From NCBI GenBank assembly GCA_002423245.1, contig DIVD01000026.1, positions 23,950 through 87,949 of the forward strand: a stretch of DNA of 64,000 nt, read 5' to 3'. Origin of the DNA: Rhodobacteraceae bacterium UBA6141 (lineage in GTDB: Bacteria; Pseudomonadota; Alphaproteobacteria; Rhodobacterales; Rhodobacteraceae). The notes under the pieces are model-generated. The model was given only the letters and a program-made list of their open reading frames with translations, was not told the DNA's origin and ran no database searches. Below, in pieces: positions 39,670 to 49,350 of this stretch; the first letter of the stretch is position 1, and every line of letters starts with the position of its first letter. The translations under genes and the position numbers were made by a program.

Positions 39670-40259
39670 CCTGCCAGCCTCTTGGTGAACTCCACCAGCC
39701 GCGTGGCCTGATGCACGACGGCGGCCTTGCCGGCCGCGTCGAACTCGCCCGCCTTGGCCGAATAGCCATAGGGGTTGCCGCCCGCATCATGGATCGCCTG
39801 CGCGGTATAGCCCGGCGGCACGAGGATCGCGCCCCAGTGCATGAAGGTGGTGTAGAGGCTGAGCAGCGTGGCTTCCTGCCCGCCATGGGTATTGCCCGCG
39901 CTGGTGGTCGCGGTCACCGGCTTGTCGGCCAGCTTGCCCTGGGACCAGAGCCCGCCCAGCGTGTCGATGAAGGCGCGCATCTGGCTGGCGACCACGCCAT
40001 AGCGGGTGGGGGCAGAGAAGAAGTAGCCCCCGGCCCATTCCATGTCCTCGTGGCTGACCTCGGGGATGCCCGACATCTTCTCAAGCTGCGCCTTCCACGG
40101 CGCCTGCCCCTCGACCACCTCGGGGGGGGCGGTCTCGGGCACGCGGCGCAGGCGCACCTCGGCGCCTGCCGCCTCGGCGGCCTCGGCGGCGGCGGTGGCG
40201 ACGGCATGGTTGGTGCCATAGGTGCTGTAGAAGATGACGGCGATCTTGGGCGTGCTCAT
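39666..40259 (-). CDS. wrbA: NAD(P)H:quinone oxidoreductase WrbA
   Basis: Flavodoxin-like FMN enzyme that reduces quinones by two electrons, 197 residues, the usual length. [15 protein letters not shown] is the FMN phosphate loop, [21 protein letters not shown] and [16 protein letters not shown] are the conserved flavin and tetramer segments. The ATG at 40259 has GCAGGAG upstream. It is convergent with the PfkB gene. Confidence 0.93.
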   Translation of the reverse strand: MSTPKIAVIFYSTYGTNHAVATAAAEAAEAAGAEVRLRRVPETAPPEVVEGQAPWKAQLEKMSGIPEVSHEDMEWAGGYFFSAPTRYGVVASQMRAFIDTLGGLWSQGKLADKPVTATTSAGNTHGGQEATLLSLYTTFMHWGAILVPPGYTAQAIHDAGGNPYGYSAKAGEFDAAGKAAVVHQATRLVEFTKRLAG

Positions 40260-40332
40260 GGGGATGCTCCTGCAAGGGGTCCGGGGTCTTGCTGCCAGGC
40301 CGCAACGCCCCCCGGGTCGGTGGGGTTCCGGC

Positions 40333-41412
40333 TCAGCGCAGGATGCCCCGGCCGCGCGAGGCAAGCAAGCCGCGCATCCGGGCAACGAAGATTTCGGGCG
40401 ACAGGTCCGTCCCGGCGGTGGCGCGCGCCCCGGCGGACAGGCGCCGCACGAGGGCGCGGTCGTCCAGCAGCCGCTGCATCACGGCCGGCAGATCGCCGGG
40501 GTCGGACATGTCCACCCGCAGCCCGTCCTGCCCCTCGGTCAGCACACCCGCGCTGCCCGCGTCGGTCGAGATCACCGGCACCGTGCCATAGGCCATCGCC
40601 TCGAGCGGTGACGTGCCCAGCGGCTCCTGCACCGAGGGCAGGACGCAGACATCATGCGCGGCATAAATCTGCGGCATCCGGCGGAAGGGCACATCGGACA
40701 GAAGGGTGATCCAGTCATGGCTTGCCGCCTCCCGCTCCAGCCACGCAAGCTGCGCGGGATCCGCGTGGGACGCCTTCAGCGTGCGGCTGCCGACGAGGGT
40801 CAGATGCACCCGGCCCGCCTGTCCGGCAGCGCGAAGCGCCTCGATCAGCCGCGGCTGGTTCTTGCGCGGCTGCGCCAGCTTGGCCACGCACAGCACGCGC
40901 AGCACCGCAGTTTCGGGCGGGCGCGGAAGGGCCGAGGGGTCTGCCCGCACCGGCCAGGGCAGGTAGATGGCGCAGCGGTCCTGCGGCGCCGCCCGGTCCA
41001 GCCCGCGCACGGGGGTCACGCGCCAGCGCGGCCTGCCCAGCACCACCAGCCGCAGATGGTCCTTGACGCTGCGCAGCTGCGTGAGCGGCTTCAGGTCATA
41101 GCCGATGACCCTGATCCCGCGCCTGCGCGCCAGCCCGTAGATCGCCCGGGACAGATCTCCGCTGTTGCGCACAAGCATCAGGTCCGGGCGGGCGCGATCG
41201 AGCGCCTGTGCCAGTTCCTGCCGGTCGGGCACCCCGGCAAAGACCTGCGGCACCACGAAGTCATGCGTTTCCGGCCGCCCGGGATGGGGCGTGAACACCG
41301 AAACGCGCATCCCCGCCTCGACCAGCGCGCGCGTCGCGGCATGGACATTGGTGTGGAAGTCCGGCAGCACGAACAGGACGCTCGGGGCCGGCCCCCCGGC
41401 CCGCGCCGTCAC
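40333..41412 (-). CDS. GT-B glycosyltransferase (GT4-like)
   Basis: 359-residue glycosyltransferase. It begins [22 protein letters not shown] and the donor-binding half shows [25 protein letters not shown], then [37 protein letters not shown], with the EPxG(T)S and E-A-M-A pattern of family 4. The GTG start at 41412 overlaps the nadE stop (GTGA), so it is translated with nadE, an unexpected pairing. The acceptor and product are unknown. No membrane helix is seen. Confidence 0.85.
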   Translation of the reverse strand: MTARAGGPAPSVLFVLPDFHTNVHAATRALVEAGMRVSVFTPHPGRPETHDFVVPQVFAGVPDRQELAQALDRARPDLMLVRNSGDLSRAIYGLARRRGIRVIGYDLKPLTQLRSVKDHLRLVVLGRPRWRVTPVRGLDRAAPQDRCAIYLPWPVRADPSALPRPPETAVLRVLCVAKLAQPRKNQPRLIEALRAAGQAGRVHLTLVGSRTLKASHADPAQLAWLEREAASHDWITLLSDVPFRRMPQIYAAHDVCVLPSVQEPLGTSPLEAMAYGTVPVISTDAGSAGVLTEGQDGLRVDMSDPGDLPAVMQRLLDDRALVRRLSAGARATAGTDLSPEIFVARMRGLLASRGRGILR

Positions 41413-43067
41413 CCGCCATCCCTCCAGCGGTTGACGATGGGATAGCGCCGGTCGAGCCAGAAGGCCCGTGTCGTCAGCCGCGTGCCGGGGGCGGACTGGA
41501 AGCGCTTCCATTCCGCGCCGTAGAGCAGCCCCTCGACCCGCTTGACCGTGGCGCGGTCGAAGCCCATCGCCTCGATCTCCGGCACCGACCGTTCCCCCTC
41601 GACCAGCGCCTCGAGGATCGCGTCGAGCACCGGATAGGGCGGCAAGCTGTCCTCGTCCTTCTGGTTCTCGCGCAGCTCGGCGCTTGGCGGCTTGTCGATG
41701 ATGGCGGGCGGGATCACCTCGCCCGCCGGGCCCAGCATCCACGGGCGATGGTGGGCGTTGCGCCAGCGGCAGGTCTCGAAGACGCGGGTCTTGTAGAGAT
41801 CCTTGATCGGGTTGTAGCCGCCCGCCATGTCGCCGTAGATCGTGGCATAGCCCACCGCCATTTCCGACTTGTTGCCGGTGGTCAGCAGCATCTCGCCGCC
41901 CTTGTTCGACAGCGCCATCAGCAGAAGGCCGCGCAGGCGGGACTGGATGTTCTCCTCGGCGATGCCCGGCCGGGTGCCGGCGAAGAACGGCGCCAGCGCC
42001 GCGCCCACCGCGTCCTGCGGGCCGGTGATCGGCAGCGTGTCGAGCCTGATGCCCAGCCGCCGCGCCACATCCGCCGCATCGCCCAGCGAGGCCTGCGAGG
42101 TGAAGCGCGAGGGCAGCATCACCCCCCGCACATTGCCCGGCCCGATCGCATCGGCGGCGATGGTGGCGACCAGCGCGCTGTCGATCCCGCCCGACAGCCC
42201 CAGCAGCACCCGGCCGATGCCCGACTTGCCAAGATAGTCGCGCAGCGCCAGCACCATGGCGTGATAGTCCTGCTCCCACGCGTCGGGCTGCGGCGCGCGC
42301 GGCCCCGCCAGCGCCCGCCAGCCGCCATCGGCGCGCTGGAACACCGCCTCGGCCAGCGCCTCCTCGAAGGGCGGCAGCATCAGCGCCACCTCGCCGCCGG
42401 GGTTCAACACGAAGCTCGCGCCGTCGAACACCTGATCGTCCTGCCCGCCGACCATGTTGAGATAGACCAGCGGCAGCCCCGTCTCCAGCCCGCGCGCGAC
42501 CATGTGGTTCATGCGCAGGTCGAGCTTGTGGCGCCGGTAGGGCGAGCCGTTGGGGACCAGCAGCACCTCGGCGCCGCTCTCGGCCAGCGTCTCGGTCACG
42601 TCGTCATACCAGGCATCCTCGCAGACGGGCGAGCCGATGCGCAGCGGGCCGATCCGGTAGGGGCCGCAGACGAGGCCATGCGCGAACAGCCGCTCCTCGT
42701 CGAACACGTCTTCATTGGGCAGGTGATGTTTCAGCGTCCGCGCCACGACCTTGCCGCCCGCGAGGATCCAGTAGGCGTTGTAAAGGCCGCTGTCGTCGCG
42801 CCAGGGCGCGCCGATCGCCAGCGCCGGGCCATCGGCGCAGTCCGCCGCCAGCGCCTCGACCGCGCGCATAGCATGGGCGCTGAAGGCAGGCTTCATCACC
42901 AGGTCCTGCGTCTGGTAGCCGGTCACGAACATCTCGGGCAGCGCGACCATGTCCACCCCCGCATCGCGCCCCGCCTGCCAGGCGGCCCTTGCCTTCGCGG
43001 CATTGGCGTCGATCGCGCCCACGGTCGCGTTCAACTGTGCGAGTGTCAGGCGGAATCTCTCGGCCAT
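41409..43067 (-). CDS. nadE: Glutamine-dependent NAD+ synthetase
   Basis: Final step of NAD synthesis, amidating deamido-NAD with ammonia channelled from glutamine. 552 residues in two domains: an N-terminal nitrilase-like glutaminase with the E45, K113, C149 triad (LPEMF, LKHHLPN, PVCEDAW), and a C-terminal synthetase with the PP-loop LSGGIDSA near residue 293 and TTGNKSEMAVGYATIYGDMAGG. The ATG at 43067 has CAGGAG upstream. It is coupled to the downstream glycosyltransferase by GTGA. Confidence 0.94.
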   Translation of the reverse strand: MAERFRLTLAQLNATVGAIDANAAKARAAWQAGRDAGVDMVALPEMFVTGYQTQDLVMKPAFSAHAMRAVEALAADCADGPALAIGAPWRDDSGLYNAYWILAGGKVVARTLKHHLPNEDVFDEERLFAHGLVCGPYRIGPLRIGSPVCEDAWYDDVTETLAESGAEVLLVPNGSPYRRHKLDLRMNHMVARGLETGLPLVYLNMVGGQDDQVFDGASFVLNPGGEVALMLPPFEEALAEAVFQRADGGWRALAGPRAPQPDAWEQDYHAMVLALRDYLGKSGIGRVLLGLSGGIDSALVATIAADAIGPGNVRGVMLPSRFTSQASLGDAADVARRLGIRLDTLPITGPQDAVGAALAPFFAGTRPGIAEENIQSRLRGLLLMALSNKGGEMLLTTGNKSEMAVGYATIYGDMAGGYNPIKDLYKTRVFETCRWRNAHHRPWMLGPAGEVIPPAIIDKPPSAELRENQKDEDSLPPYPVLDAILEALVEGERSVPEIEAMGFDRATVKRVEGLLYGAEWKRFQSAPGTRLTTRAFWLDRRYPIVNRWRDGG

Positions 43068-43356
43068 GCGGGGAAAACTCCTGTAGGCTGACCCTCGGGC
43101 CATCGTTCTGCATCCGCGAATGTCTTAGCAGAACGGGGCGCGCAGGAAAGCCCGTGCGGCGCATGTGCGACCTGCGCGGGACGGCGCGCATCGCCCGGGC
43201 CCCGCGCGGCGCAACTGCTTGTCAGCGGGCGGGGCGCCCACTAGGGTCCTGGCGGCACCCGCGCCCGCCAGCCGGCCCCGCCGCCTGTGGCCCACTCCCG
43301 GCCCGGCAGCACGCGGCGCGGGGAACGGTCTGACGGACGCAGGAGACGGGCAGGAC

Positions 43357-44823
43357 ATGACGGCGAAGGCAGGTGCGACAGCAGCGCGCAGGACAGCGGC
43401 AGCACTTGCAGCCGCGCTGCTGCTGGGCGCGGGCGTGGCTTCCGCGCAGGCGGTGGCCACCAAGCAGTACGAGGACGGCGGCATCTATGAGGGCACCTTC
43501 AAGGACGGCCGCCAGCACGGTCGCGGCACCTACCGGCTGCCCAGCGGCTATGAATATACCGGCGACTGGGTCGAGGGCGAAATCCTCGGCGAGGGCATCG
43601 CCCGCTTCCCCAACGGCTCGGTCTATGAGGGCCGGTTCGTCGCCGGCAAGCCGCATGGCAGGGGCAAGATTATCTATCCCGATGGCAGCACCTACGAGGG
43701 CGAATGGGTGATGGGCGAGATCGAGGGGCAGGGCACCGCGCGTTATCCGAACGGCATCAGCTATACCGGCGGCTTCACCCGCGCCCTGCGCCACGGCACC
43801 GGCACGATGGAAAGCCCGGACGGCTATCGCTACGAGGGCGGCTGGGTGATGGGCGTCAAGGAGGGCAAGGGCAGGATCACCTATCCCGACGGCGCGGTCT
43901 ACGAGGGCGACCTGATGCGCGGGCAGCGCGCGGGGCAAGGCGTGCTGCGCATGGCCGACGGGCTGGTCTATGAGGGCGGCTGGCGCGAGGGGCAGATCAA
44001 CGGCACCGGCAGGCTGAGCAGGGCCAATGGCGACGTGTATGAAGGCCAGTTCGTGAACGGCCAGCGGCAGGGCCGGGGCCGCGTCACCTACGCCAATGGC
44101 GATGTCTACGAGGGCGGCTTCCTTGCCGACGAGCGCCATGGCAAGGGCGTGTTCCGCGGCGCGGGCGGCTATGCCTATGACGGCGACTGGCAGGAGGGCC
44201 GGATCGAGGGCAGGGGCCGCGCCACCTATCCCGACGGCTCGGTCTATGAGGGCGGCTTCAAGGCCGGCCAGCAGGACGGCACCGGCAAGATCACCTATCC
44301 CGACGGCTCGACCTATGAGGGAGAATGGACGGCCGGCGAGATCGGGGGAACCGGCGTCGCGCGCTATGCCAACGGGCTTGTCTACGAGGGCGAGTTCCTG
44401 GCCGGCAAACCCCACGGGCAGGGGCGGATGACCTATCCCGACGGCTATGTCTATGACGGCGAGTGGCGCGGCGGCCAGCGCCACGGGCAGGGCACCGCCA
44501 CCTATGCGGACGGCACGGTCTATGAGGGCAGTTTCGTCGCCGGCCAGCGCGAAGGCGAGGGCCGCATCACCATGCCCGACGGATTCACCTATTCCGGCGG
44601 CTGGACGGCGGGCGAGATCGACGGCCGCGGCACCGCGACCTATGCCAATGGCGATGTCTACGAGGGCGCCTTCGTCAAGGGCAAGCGCCAGGGCGAGGGC
44701 ACCATGCGCTACGCCACCGGCGAGACCGCCAGCGGCCGCTGGGACAACGGCGCGCTGGCGGAGGAGGCACCGGCGCCCCTTTCCGCAGCGGAACCTTCGC
44801 CCGCCGAGGCACCCGCCGACTGA
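43357..44823 (+). CDS. Exported MORN-repeat protein
   Basis: 488 residues. A signal peptide (about 1-30, LAAALLLGAGVASAQA) is followed by about 18 consecutive 23-residue MORN repeats (YEGxW/FxxGxxxGxGxxxYPDG) and one partial copy, then an acidic Pro/Ala tail. Bacterial MORN arrays form long beta sheets and are mostly of unknown function; some are surface-associated. Repeats alternate Phe and Trp at the same position through nearly the whole array. AGGAG lies 11 bases before the ATG. It is convergent with the glnT region. Confidence 0.88.
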   Translation: MTAKAGATAARRTAAALAAALLLGAGVASAQAVATKQYEDGGIYEGTFKDGRQHGRGTYRLPSGYEYTGDWVEGEILGEGIARFPNGSVYEGRFVAGKPHGRGKIIYPDGSTYEGEWVMGEIEGQGTARYPNGISYTGGFTRALRHGTGTMESPDGYRYEGGWVMGVKEGKGRITYPDGAVYEGDLMRGQRAGQGVLRMADGLVYEGGWREGQINGTGRLSRANGDVYEGQFVNGQRQGRGRVTYANGDVYEGGFLADERHGKGVFRGAGGYAYDGDWQEGRIEGRGRATYPDGSVYEGGFKAGQQDGTGKITYPDGSTYEGEWTAGEIGGTGVARYANGLVYEGEFLAGKPHGQGRMTYPDGYVYDGEWRGGQRHGQGTATYADGTVYEGSFVAGQREGEGRITMPDGFTYSGGWTAGEIDGRGTATYANGDVYEGAFVKGKRQGEGTMRYATGETASGRWDNGALAEEAPAPLSAAEPSPAEAPAD

Positions 44824-44950
44824 CCGCCGGCAAGCGCGAGGTCGCGCCCCCGTTGACGATCCGCCCCGCCCATCTTGCGGCAGGGCGCCTCCGGCAGCGC
44901 CTGCATCCGGCGCGCGAGGACCGCGGCTCTGCATCCGCCTGCGCGCGGGC

Positions 44951-46253
44951 CTAGATGTCCAGCGTGGTGTCGTGCTCCCAGGCGGTGAACTGCGCCATGT
45001 AGCTGTTCCACTCGGCATGTTTCAGCTTCAGATAGGCCGCCGAGACCTCGCTCCCGAGCGCCGCCTGCAAGTCCTCGTCGCTCTCATAGGCGCGCAGCGC
45101 GTCCAGAAGGTTCATCGGCAGCTTCGGCGCATCGGTGACGGTATGCCCCTCGCGGTACATGTCGATATCGTGATGCGGCCCCGGATCGGCCTTGCTGCGC
45201 ATGCCGCCCAGCCCCGCCGCAAGGATGATCGCCTGCAGCAGGTAGGGGTTCACCGCGCCGTCGGGCAGGCGCAGCTCGAACCGGCCCGGCCCCGGCACGC
45301 GCACCATGTGGGTGCGGTTGTTGCCGGTCCAGGTGATCGTATTGGGCGCCCATGTCGCGCCGGAGATGGTGCCCGGGGCGTTGATCCGCTTGTAGCTGTT
45401 CACCGTCGGATTGGTGATCGCCGCCAGCGCCGAGGCGTGTTTCATGATCCCGCCCAGAAAGCTCCGCCCCGCTGCGGACGAAGGGCATCGCCTCGTCGGC
45501 AAAGGCATTCGCCGCGCCCGCCATGTCCCAGACCGAGACATGGACGTGGCAGCCGTTGCCCGTCAGTTCCTTGAACGGCTTGGGCATGAAGGTGGCGCGC
45601 AGCCCGTGCCTTTCGGCGACCGACTTCACCATGAGCTTGAAGAAGCTGTGCCGGTCGGCGGTGACCAGCGCGTCGTCGTATTCCCAGTTCATCTCGAACT
45701 GGCCGTTCGCGTCCTCATGGTCGTTCTGATAGGGCTTCCAGCCGAGATCGAGCATGTAGCCGCAGATTTCCGCGATCACGTCATAGCGGCGCATCAGCGA
45801 CTGCTGGTCGTAGCAGGGCTTCTCCGCGGTATCCATGCCGTCGGAGATCTCGTTGCCCTCCGGCGAGATCAGGAAGAATTCGGGCTCGACCCCGGTCTTG
45901 ACGCGCAGGCCCATCCCGGCGGCCTCGGCCAGCAGCCTCTTGAGCACGTTGCGCGGCGCCTGCGCGACCGGCTCGCCCTCCATGTAAAGGTCGGCGGCGA
46001 CCCAGGCGACCTCGGGCTTCCAGGGCAGTTGCGTGACAGAGGCGGCATCGGGCATTGCAAAGAGGTCGGGATGCGCGGGCGTCAGGTCCAGCCATGTGGC
46101 AAAGCCGGCAAAGCCCGCGCCGCCGGCCTGCATGTCGCCGATGGCCGGCGTCGGCACCAGCTTGGCCCGCTGCGCTCCGAAGAGGTCGGTATAGGAGATC
46201 ATGAAATACCTGACGCCGCGTTCCGCGGCCCATGTGGCCAGATCGGTTGTCAT
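44951..46253 (-). pseudogene. glnT: Glutamine synthetase-like GlnT (or gamma-glutamylmethylamide synthetase) with apparent frameshift
   Basis: The first ~260 codons from the ATG at 46253 read as a GlnT/GmaS-type enzyme (RYFMISYTDLFGAQRAK, VEPEFFL, QFEMNWEYDDAL, GCHVHVSVWD). The matching C-terminal part (FLGGIMKHASALAAITNP, TVNSYKRINAPGTISGATWA, down to the TAG at 44951) lies in another frame. The frames switch between about 45460 and 45490, near the stretch that relatives fill with a GLSxxG-type loop. Joined, the protein would be about 433 residues, normal length. Either a real indel has inactivated it or the sequence has an error. Both halves are otherwise intact, including ATP and glutamate sites. 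Confidence 0.8.
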
Positions 46254-46288
46254 CGCTGTTCCCTGTCGTCTTCTTGTTTGTGCAAAGA

Positions 46289-46325
46289 CCAGCGGCCGCG
46301 CCTGTAGGGGGGGCGCGGCCGCTGG
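46289..46325 (-). terminator. Strong stem-loop between glxD and glnT
   Basis: Perfect 14-bp inverted repeat (46289-46302 with 46312-46325) with a 9-base loop, beginning two bases after the glxD stop codon in the transcript. It is followed by GGTCTTTGC rather than a long U-run, so it is a partial terminator or an mRNA 3'-end stabiliser, and would reduce glnT transcription relative to glxBCD. Confidence 0.65.
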
Positions 46326-46327
46326 CG

Positions 46328-47656
46328 TCAAGGTCCGGTCTTGCCGGGGATCCAGCCGGTCCCCGCCAGCGGCACCCCGGCCATTGCCGAGGCCTCGATG
46401 GTCAGCGCCACCAGATCCTCGGGTTCAAGGTTGTGGACATGGCTTTTCCCGCAGGCGCGCGCGATAGTCTGCGTCTCCAGCGCCATCACCTTGAGGTAGT
46501 TGGCCAGCCGCCGCCCCGCCAGCACCGGATCGAGCCGGCTTGCAAGCTCTGGATCCTGGGTGGTGATGCCGGCGGGGTCGCGCCCCTCGTGCCAGTCGTC
46601 ATAACAGCCGGCGGTGCTGCCCAGCGCCTGATACTCCGCCTCCCATTTCGGGTCGTTGTCGCCCAGCGCCACCAGCGCGGCGGTGCCGATCGAGACCGCA
46701 TCCGCGCCCAGCGCCAGCGCCTTGGCCACATCGGCGCCGCTGCGGATGCCGCCCGACACGATCAGCTGCACCTTGCGGTGCATCCCCAGATCCTGCAGCG
46801 CCTGCACGGCGGGGCGGATGCAGGCCAGCGTCGGCAGGCCGACATGCTCGATGAACACCTCCTGCGTGGCCGCGGTGCCGCCCTGCATCCCGTCCAGCAC
46901 CACCACATCGGCCCCGGCCTTCACCGCCAGCGCCGTGTCGTAATAGGGCCGCGAACCGCCGAGCTTGATGTAGATCGGCTTTTCCCAGCCGGTGATCTCG
47001 CGCAACTCGAGGATCTTGATCTCGAGGTCGTCGGGCCCGGTCCAGTCCGGGTGCCGCGAGGCCGAGCGCTGGTCTATCCCCTTCGGCAGGGTCCGCATCT
47101 GCGCCACCCGGTCCGAGATTTTCTGGCCCAGCAGCATCCCGCCGCCGCCCGGCTTGGCGCCCTGCCCGATCACGATCTCGATCGCGTCCGCCCGGCGCAT
47201 GTCGCGCGGGTTCATCCCGTAGCGGCTGGGAAGATACTGATAGACCAGCACCTGCGAATGGCCGCGCTCTTCCTCGGTCATGCCGCCATCGCCGGTGGTG
47301 GTCGAGGTGCCGGCCAGAGTTGCCCCGCGTCCCAGCGCCTCTTTCGCCGGGCCGGACAGCGCACCGAAGGACATTCCCGCAATGGTGATCGGGATCTTCA
47401 GCGTGATCGGCTTGCTGGCAAAGCGGGTGCCCAGCACGACCTCGGTGCTGCACTTCTCGCGGTAGCCCTCCAGCGGGTAGCGGCTCATCGAGGCGCCAAG
47501 GAACAGCAGGTCGTCGAAATGCGGCACCTTGCGCTTGGTGCCGCCGCCGCGGATGTCATAGATGCCGGTGGCCGCCGCACGGCGGATCTCCGACAGGGTG
47601 TAGTCGTCGAAGGTCGCCGACTTGCGCGGGGGCGTCGGGTGGGTCTTGTGGCTCAT
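46328..47656 (-). CDS. glxD: FMN-binding glutamate synthase-family protein GlxD/MgsC
   Basis: 442 residues corresponding to the FMN/iron-sulfur central domain of glutamate synthase. IAGMSFGALSGPAKEALGRGA, the STTTGDGGM loop, IEIVIGQGAKPGGGGML and VVVLDGMQGGTAATQEVF are conserved FMN and 2-oxoglutarate site stretches. With GlxB and GlxC it would make a three-part GltB-like enzyme such as N-methylglutamate synthase. It lies 16 bp after glxC and 74 bp before glnT. Confidence 0.9.
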   Translation of the reverse strand: MSHKTHPTPPRKSATFDDYTLSEIRRAAATGIYDIRGGGTKRKVPHFDDLLFLGASMSRYPLEGYREKCSTEVVLGTRFASKPITLKIPITIAGMSFGALSGPAKEALGRGATLAGTSTTTGDGGMTEEERGHSQVLVYQYLPSRYGMNPRDMRRADAIEIVIGQGAKPGGGGMLLGQKISDRVAQMRTLPKGIDQRSASRHPDWTGPDDLEIKILELREITGWEKPIYIKLGGSRPYYDTALAVKAGADVVVLDGMQGGTAATQEVFIEHVGLPTLACIRPAVQALQDLGMHRKVQLIVSGGIRSGADVAKALALGADAVSIGTAALVALGDNDPKWEAEYQALGSTAGCYDDWHEGRDPAGITTQDPELASRLDPVLAGRRLANYLKVMALETQTIARACGKSHVHNLEPEDLVALTIEASAMAGVPLAGTGWIPGKTGP

Positions 47657-47672
47657 CTGTCAGGCTTCCCAC

Positions 47673-48362
47673 TCAATAGGCGTCGGCATTGTCGATGTCG
47701 AAATTGTAGAGCCTGCGGGCCGAGCCATAGCGGGTGAACTCCTGCGGCTTCACGTCGGTGATGCCGGCCTCGGCCAGCAGGCCCGCCAGCACCGCCAGAT
47801 GTTCGGGCCGCATCTCCTTCGCGATGCAGTCGGCGCCAAGGCTCTTCACCGCGCCGCGCACGAACAGCCGCGCCTCGTAGAGCGAGTCCCCCAGCGCCTC
47901 GCCCGCGTCGCCCAGCACCACGAGCGTGCCGGACTGCGCCATGAAGGCCGACATGTGGCCGATATTGCCGTGCACCACGATGTTGATGCCCTTCATGGAA
48001 ATCCCGCAGCGCGAGGCGGCGTTGCCCTCGATCACCAGCAGCCCGCCGCGCCCGGTGGCGCCCGCATACTGGCTGGCATCGCCCTTGATCACGACGGTGC
48101 CGCTCATCATGTTCTCGGCCACGCCCGGCCCGGCCGAGCCATGGACGGTGATGCGGGCCTGCTCGTTCATGCCGCCGCAGTAATAGCCGACCGATCCCTT
48201 CACATCGACGCTGACCGGCGCCGCGATGCCCACCGCGACGGCATGGGCACCCCGGGGGTTCAGCACCTCGAACGCGGTATCGTTGTGGCCGGGGGCGGCG
48301 GCGTCGTGCAGCGCCTGATTGAGCGCGCGCAGCGGCGTGGTGGCAAGGTCGATGACCGGCAT
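47673..48362 (-). CDS. glxC: GXGXG-domain protein GlxC/MgsB
   Basis: 229 residues forming the right-handed beta-helix GXGXG domain that structurally ends GltB. The repeats are visible as GYYCGGMNEQARITVHGSAG, VAENMMSGTVVIKGDASQYA, GGLLVIEGNAASRCGISMKG and GHMSAFMAQSGTLVVLGDAG. It has no catalytic residues of its own and should bridge the amidotransferase (GlxB) and FMN (GlxD) subunits. It starts 2 bp after the glxB stop. Confidence 0.9.
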   Translation of the reverse strand: MPVIDLATTPLRALNQALHDAAAPGHNDTAFEVLNPRGAHAVAVGIAAPVSVDVKGSVGYYCGGMNEQARITVHGSAGPGVAENMMSGTVVIKGDASQYAGATGRGGLLVIEGNAASRCGISMKGINIVVHGNIGHMSAFMAQSGTLVVLGDAGEALGDSLYEARLFVRGAVKSLGADCIAKEMRPEHLAVLAGLLAEAGITDVKPQEFTRYGSARRLYNFDIDNADAY

Positions 48363-48364
48363 TC

Positions 48365-49258
48365 TCAATGCTCCCAGAAATAGACGGTGGCGGGCTCTGG
48401 CTCCCAGACGCGGGCGGTGTCGATGCCGGGCAGGCCGGACAGCGCGCGGTATTCGCTGCCGAAGGCGACGTAGCGGCCCGTTTCGGCCATCACCGCAGGC
48501 TTGCAGGCGATGGGGTCGCGCAGCACGCCGAAGCCCGACCTGGTGCCGACGACGAAGGTGTAGAACCCGTCCAGATCCTCCAGCGCGCCCTCCAGCGCCT
48601 GCCCGAGGTTCTTGCCCCCGGCCATTTCGGCGGTCAGGTAGGCGGCCGCGACCTCGGTGTCGTTCTCGGTCTCGAAGCTCATGCCCTTCCGGCGCAGCAT
48701 CCGGCGCAGGCCGTTGTGGTTGGACAGCGAGCCGTTGTGCACGAGGCACTGGTCCGCGCCGGTGGAAAACGGGTGCGCGCCCATCGTGGTGACGGCGCTT
48801 TCGGTGGCCATGCGGGTGTGGCCGATGCCGTGGCTGCCCGCCATTGCCGGAATGTCGAAGCGCGCGATCACGTCGCCGGGCAGGCCGACCTCCTTGAAGA
48901 TCTCTACCGCCTCGCCGGTGCCCGTCACCTTGATGCCGCCCATTGCCGCCAGCGCCGCGCGCACCGGCGCGAGCCTGGCCGCATCGAGCGTGATCACCGC
49001 ATGGGTGCTTTTCACCGCGACGCTGGCGCTGCCGTCCGAGGCCTCGGCCAGCGCCGCCTCCAGCCCCGGAAACACCCGCTCCGGCTCTGCCGACTGCACG
49101 GTGATCTTGGCACGCCCTGCGACCGGCGCACCATAGATGGCGATCCCGGCGCTGTCCGGCCCGCGCTCGGTCATCGTGACGAGCATCTCCGACAGCAGCG
49201 CCCCAAGCTGCGGCTCGAGAGCCTTGTCCTTCAGAAACAGCCCGACAATCCCGCACAT
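48365..49258 (-). CDS. glxB: Class II glutamine amidotransferase GlxB/MgsA
   Basis: 297 residues equal to the glutaminase domain of glutamate synthase. The ATG at 49258 exposes Cys2 (MCGIVGLF) as the N-terminal nucleophile and has AAGGAGG eight bases upstream; the longer opening to 49324 would bury it. GHTRMATES and CLVHNGSLSNHNGLR complete the site. It is the first structural gene of the minus-strand glxB-glxC-glxD-glnT operon, 92 bp after the regulator gene. Confidence 0.92.
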   Translation of the reverse strand: MCGIVGLFLKDKALEPQLGALLSEMLVTMTERGPDSAGIAIYGAPVAGRAKITVQSAEPERVFPGLEAALAEASDGSASVAVKSTHAVITLDAARLAPVRAALAAMGGIKVTGTGEAVEIFKEVGLPGDVIARFDIPAMAGSHGIGHTRMATESAVTTMGAHPFSTGADQCLVHNGSLSNHNGLRRMLRRKGMSFETENDTEVAAAYLTAEMAGGKNLGQALEGALEDLDGFYTFVVGTRSGFGVLRDPIACKPAVMAETGRYVAFGSEYRALSGLPGIDTARVWEPEPATVYFWEH

Positions 49259-49325
49259 CGCTTGACCCTCCTTCGCATGGCGAGTCCAGCCGTAACATGC
49301 CGCCGCCGCAGCATCAATCGGCACG

Positions 49326-49335
49326 AATAATTATT
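49326..49335. promoter_or_regulatory. AT-rich palindrome upstream of glxB (candidate operator)
   Basis: AATAATTATT, a perfect 10-bp palindrome in a very GC-rich surrounding, 68-77 bases upstream of the glxB start and just past the end of the XRE-cupin regulator gene. It is a reasonable place for autoregulation or control of the glx operon, but it overlaps nothing else diagnostic. Confidence 0.35.
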
Positions 49336-49350
49336 TCTCTGCAGGCAAGT

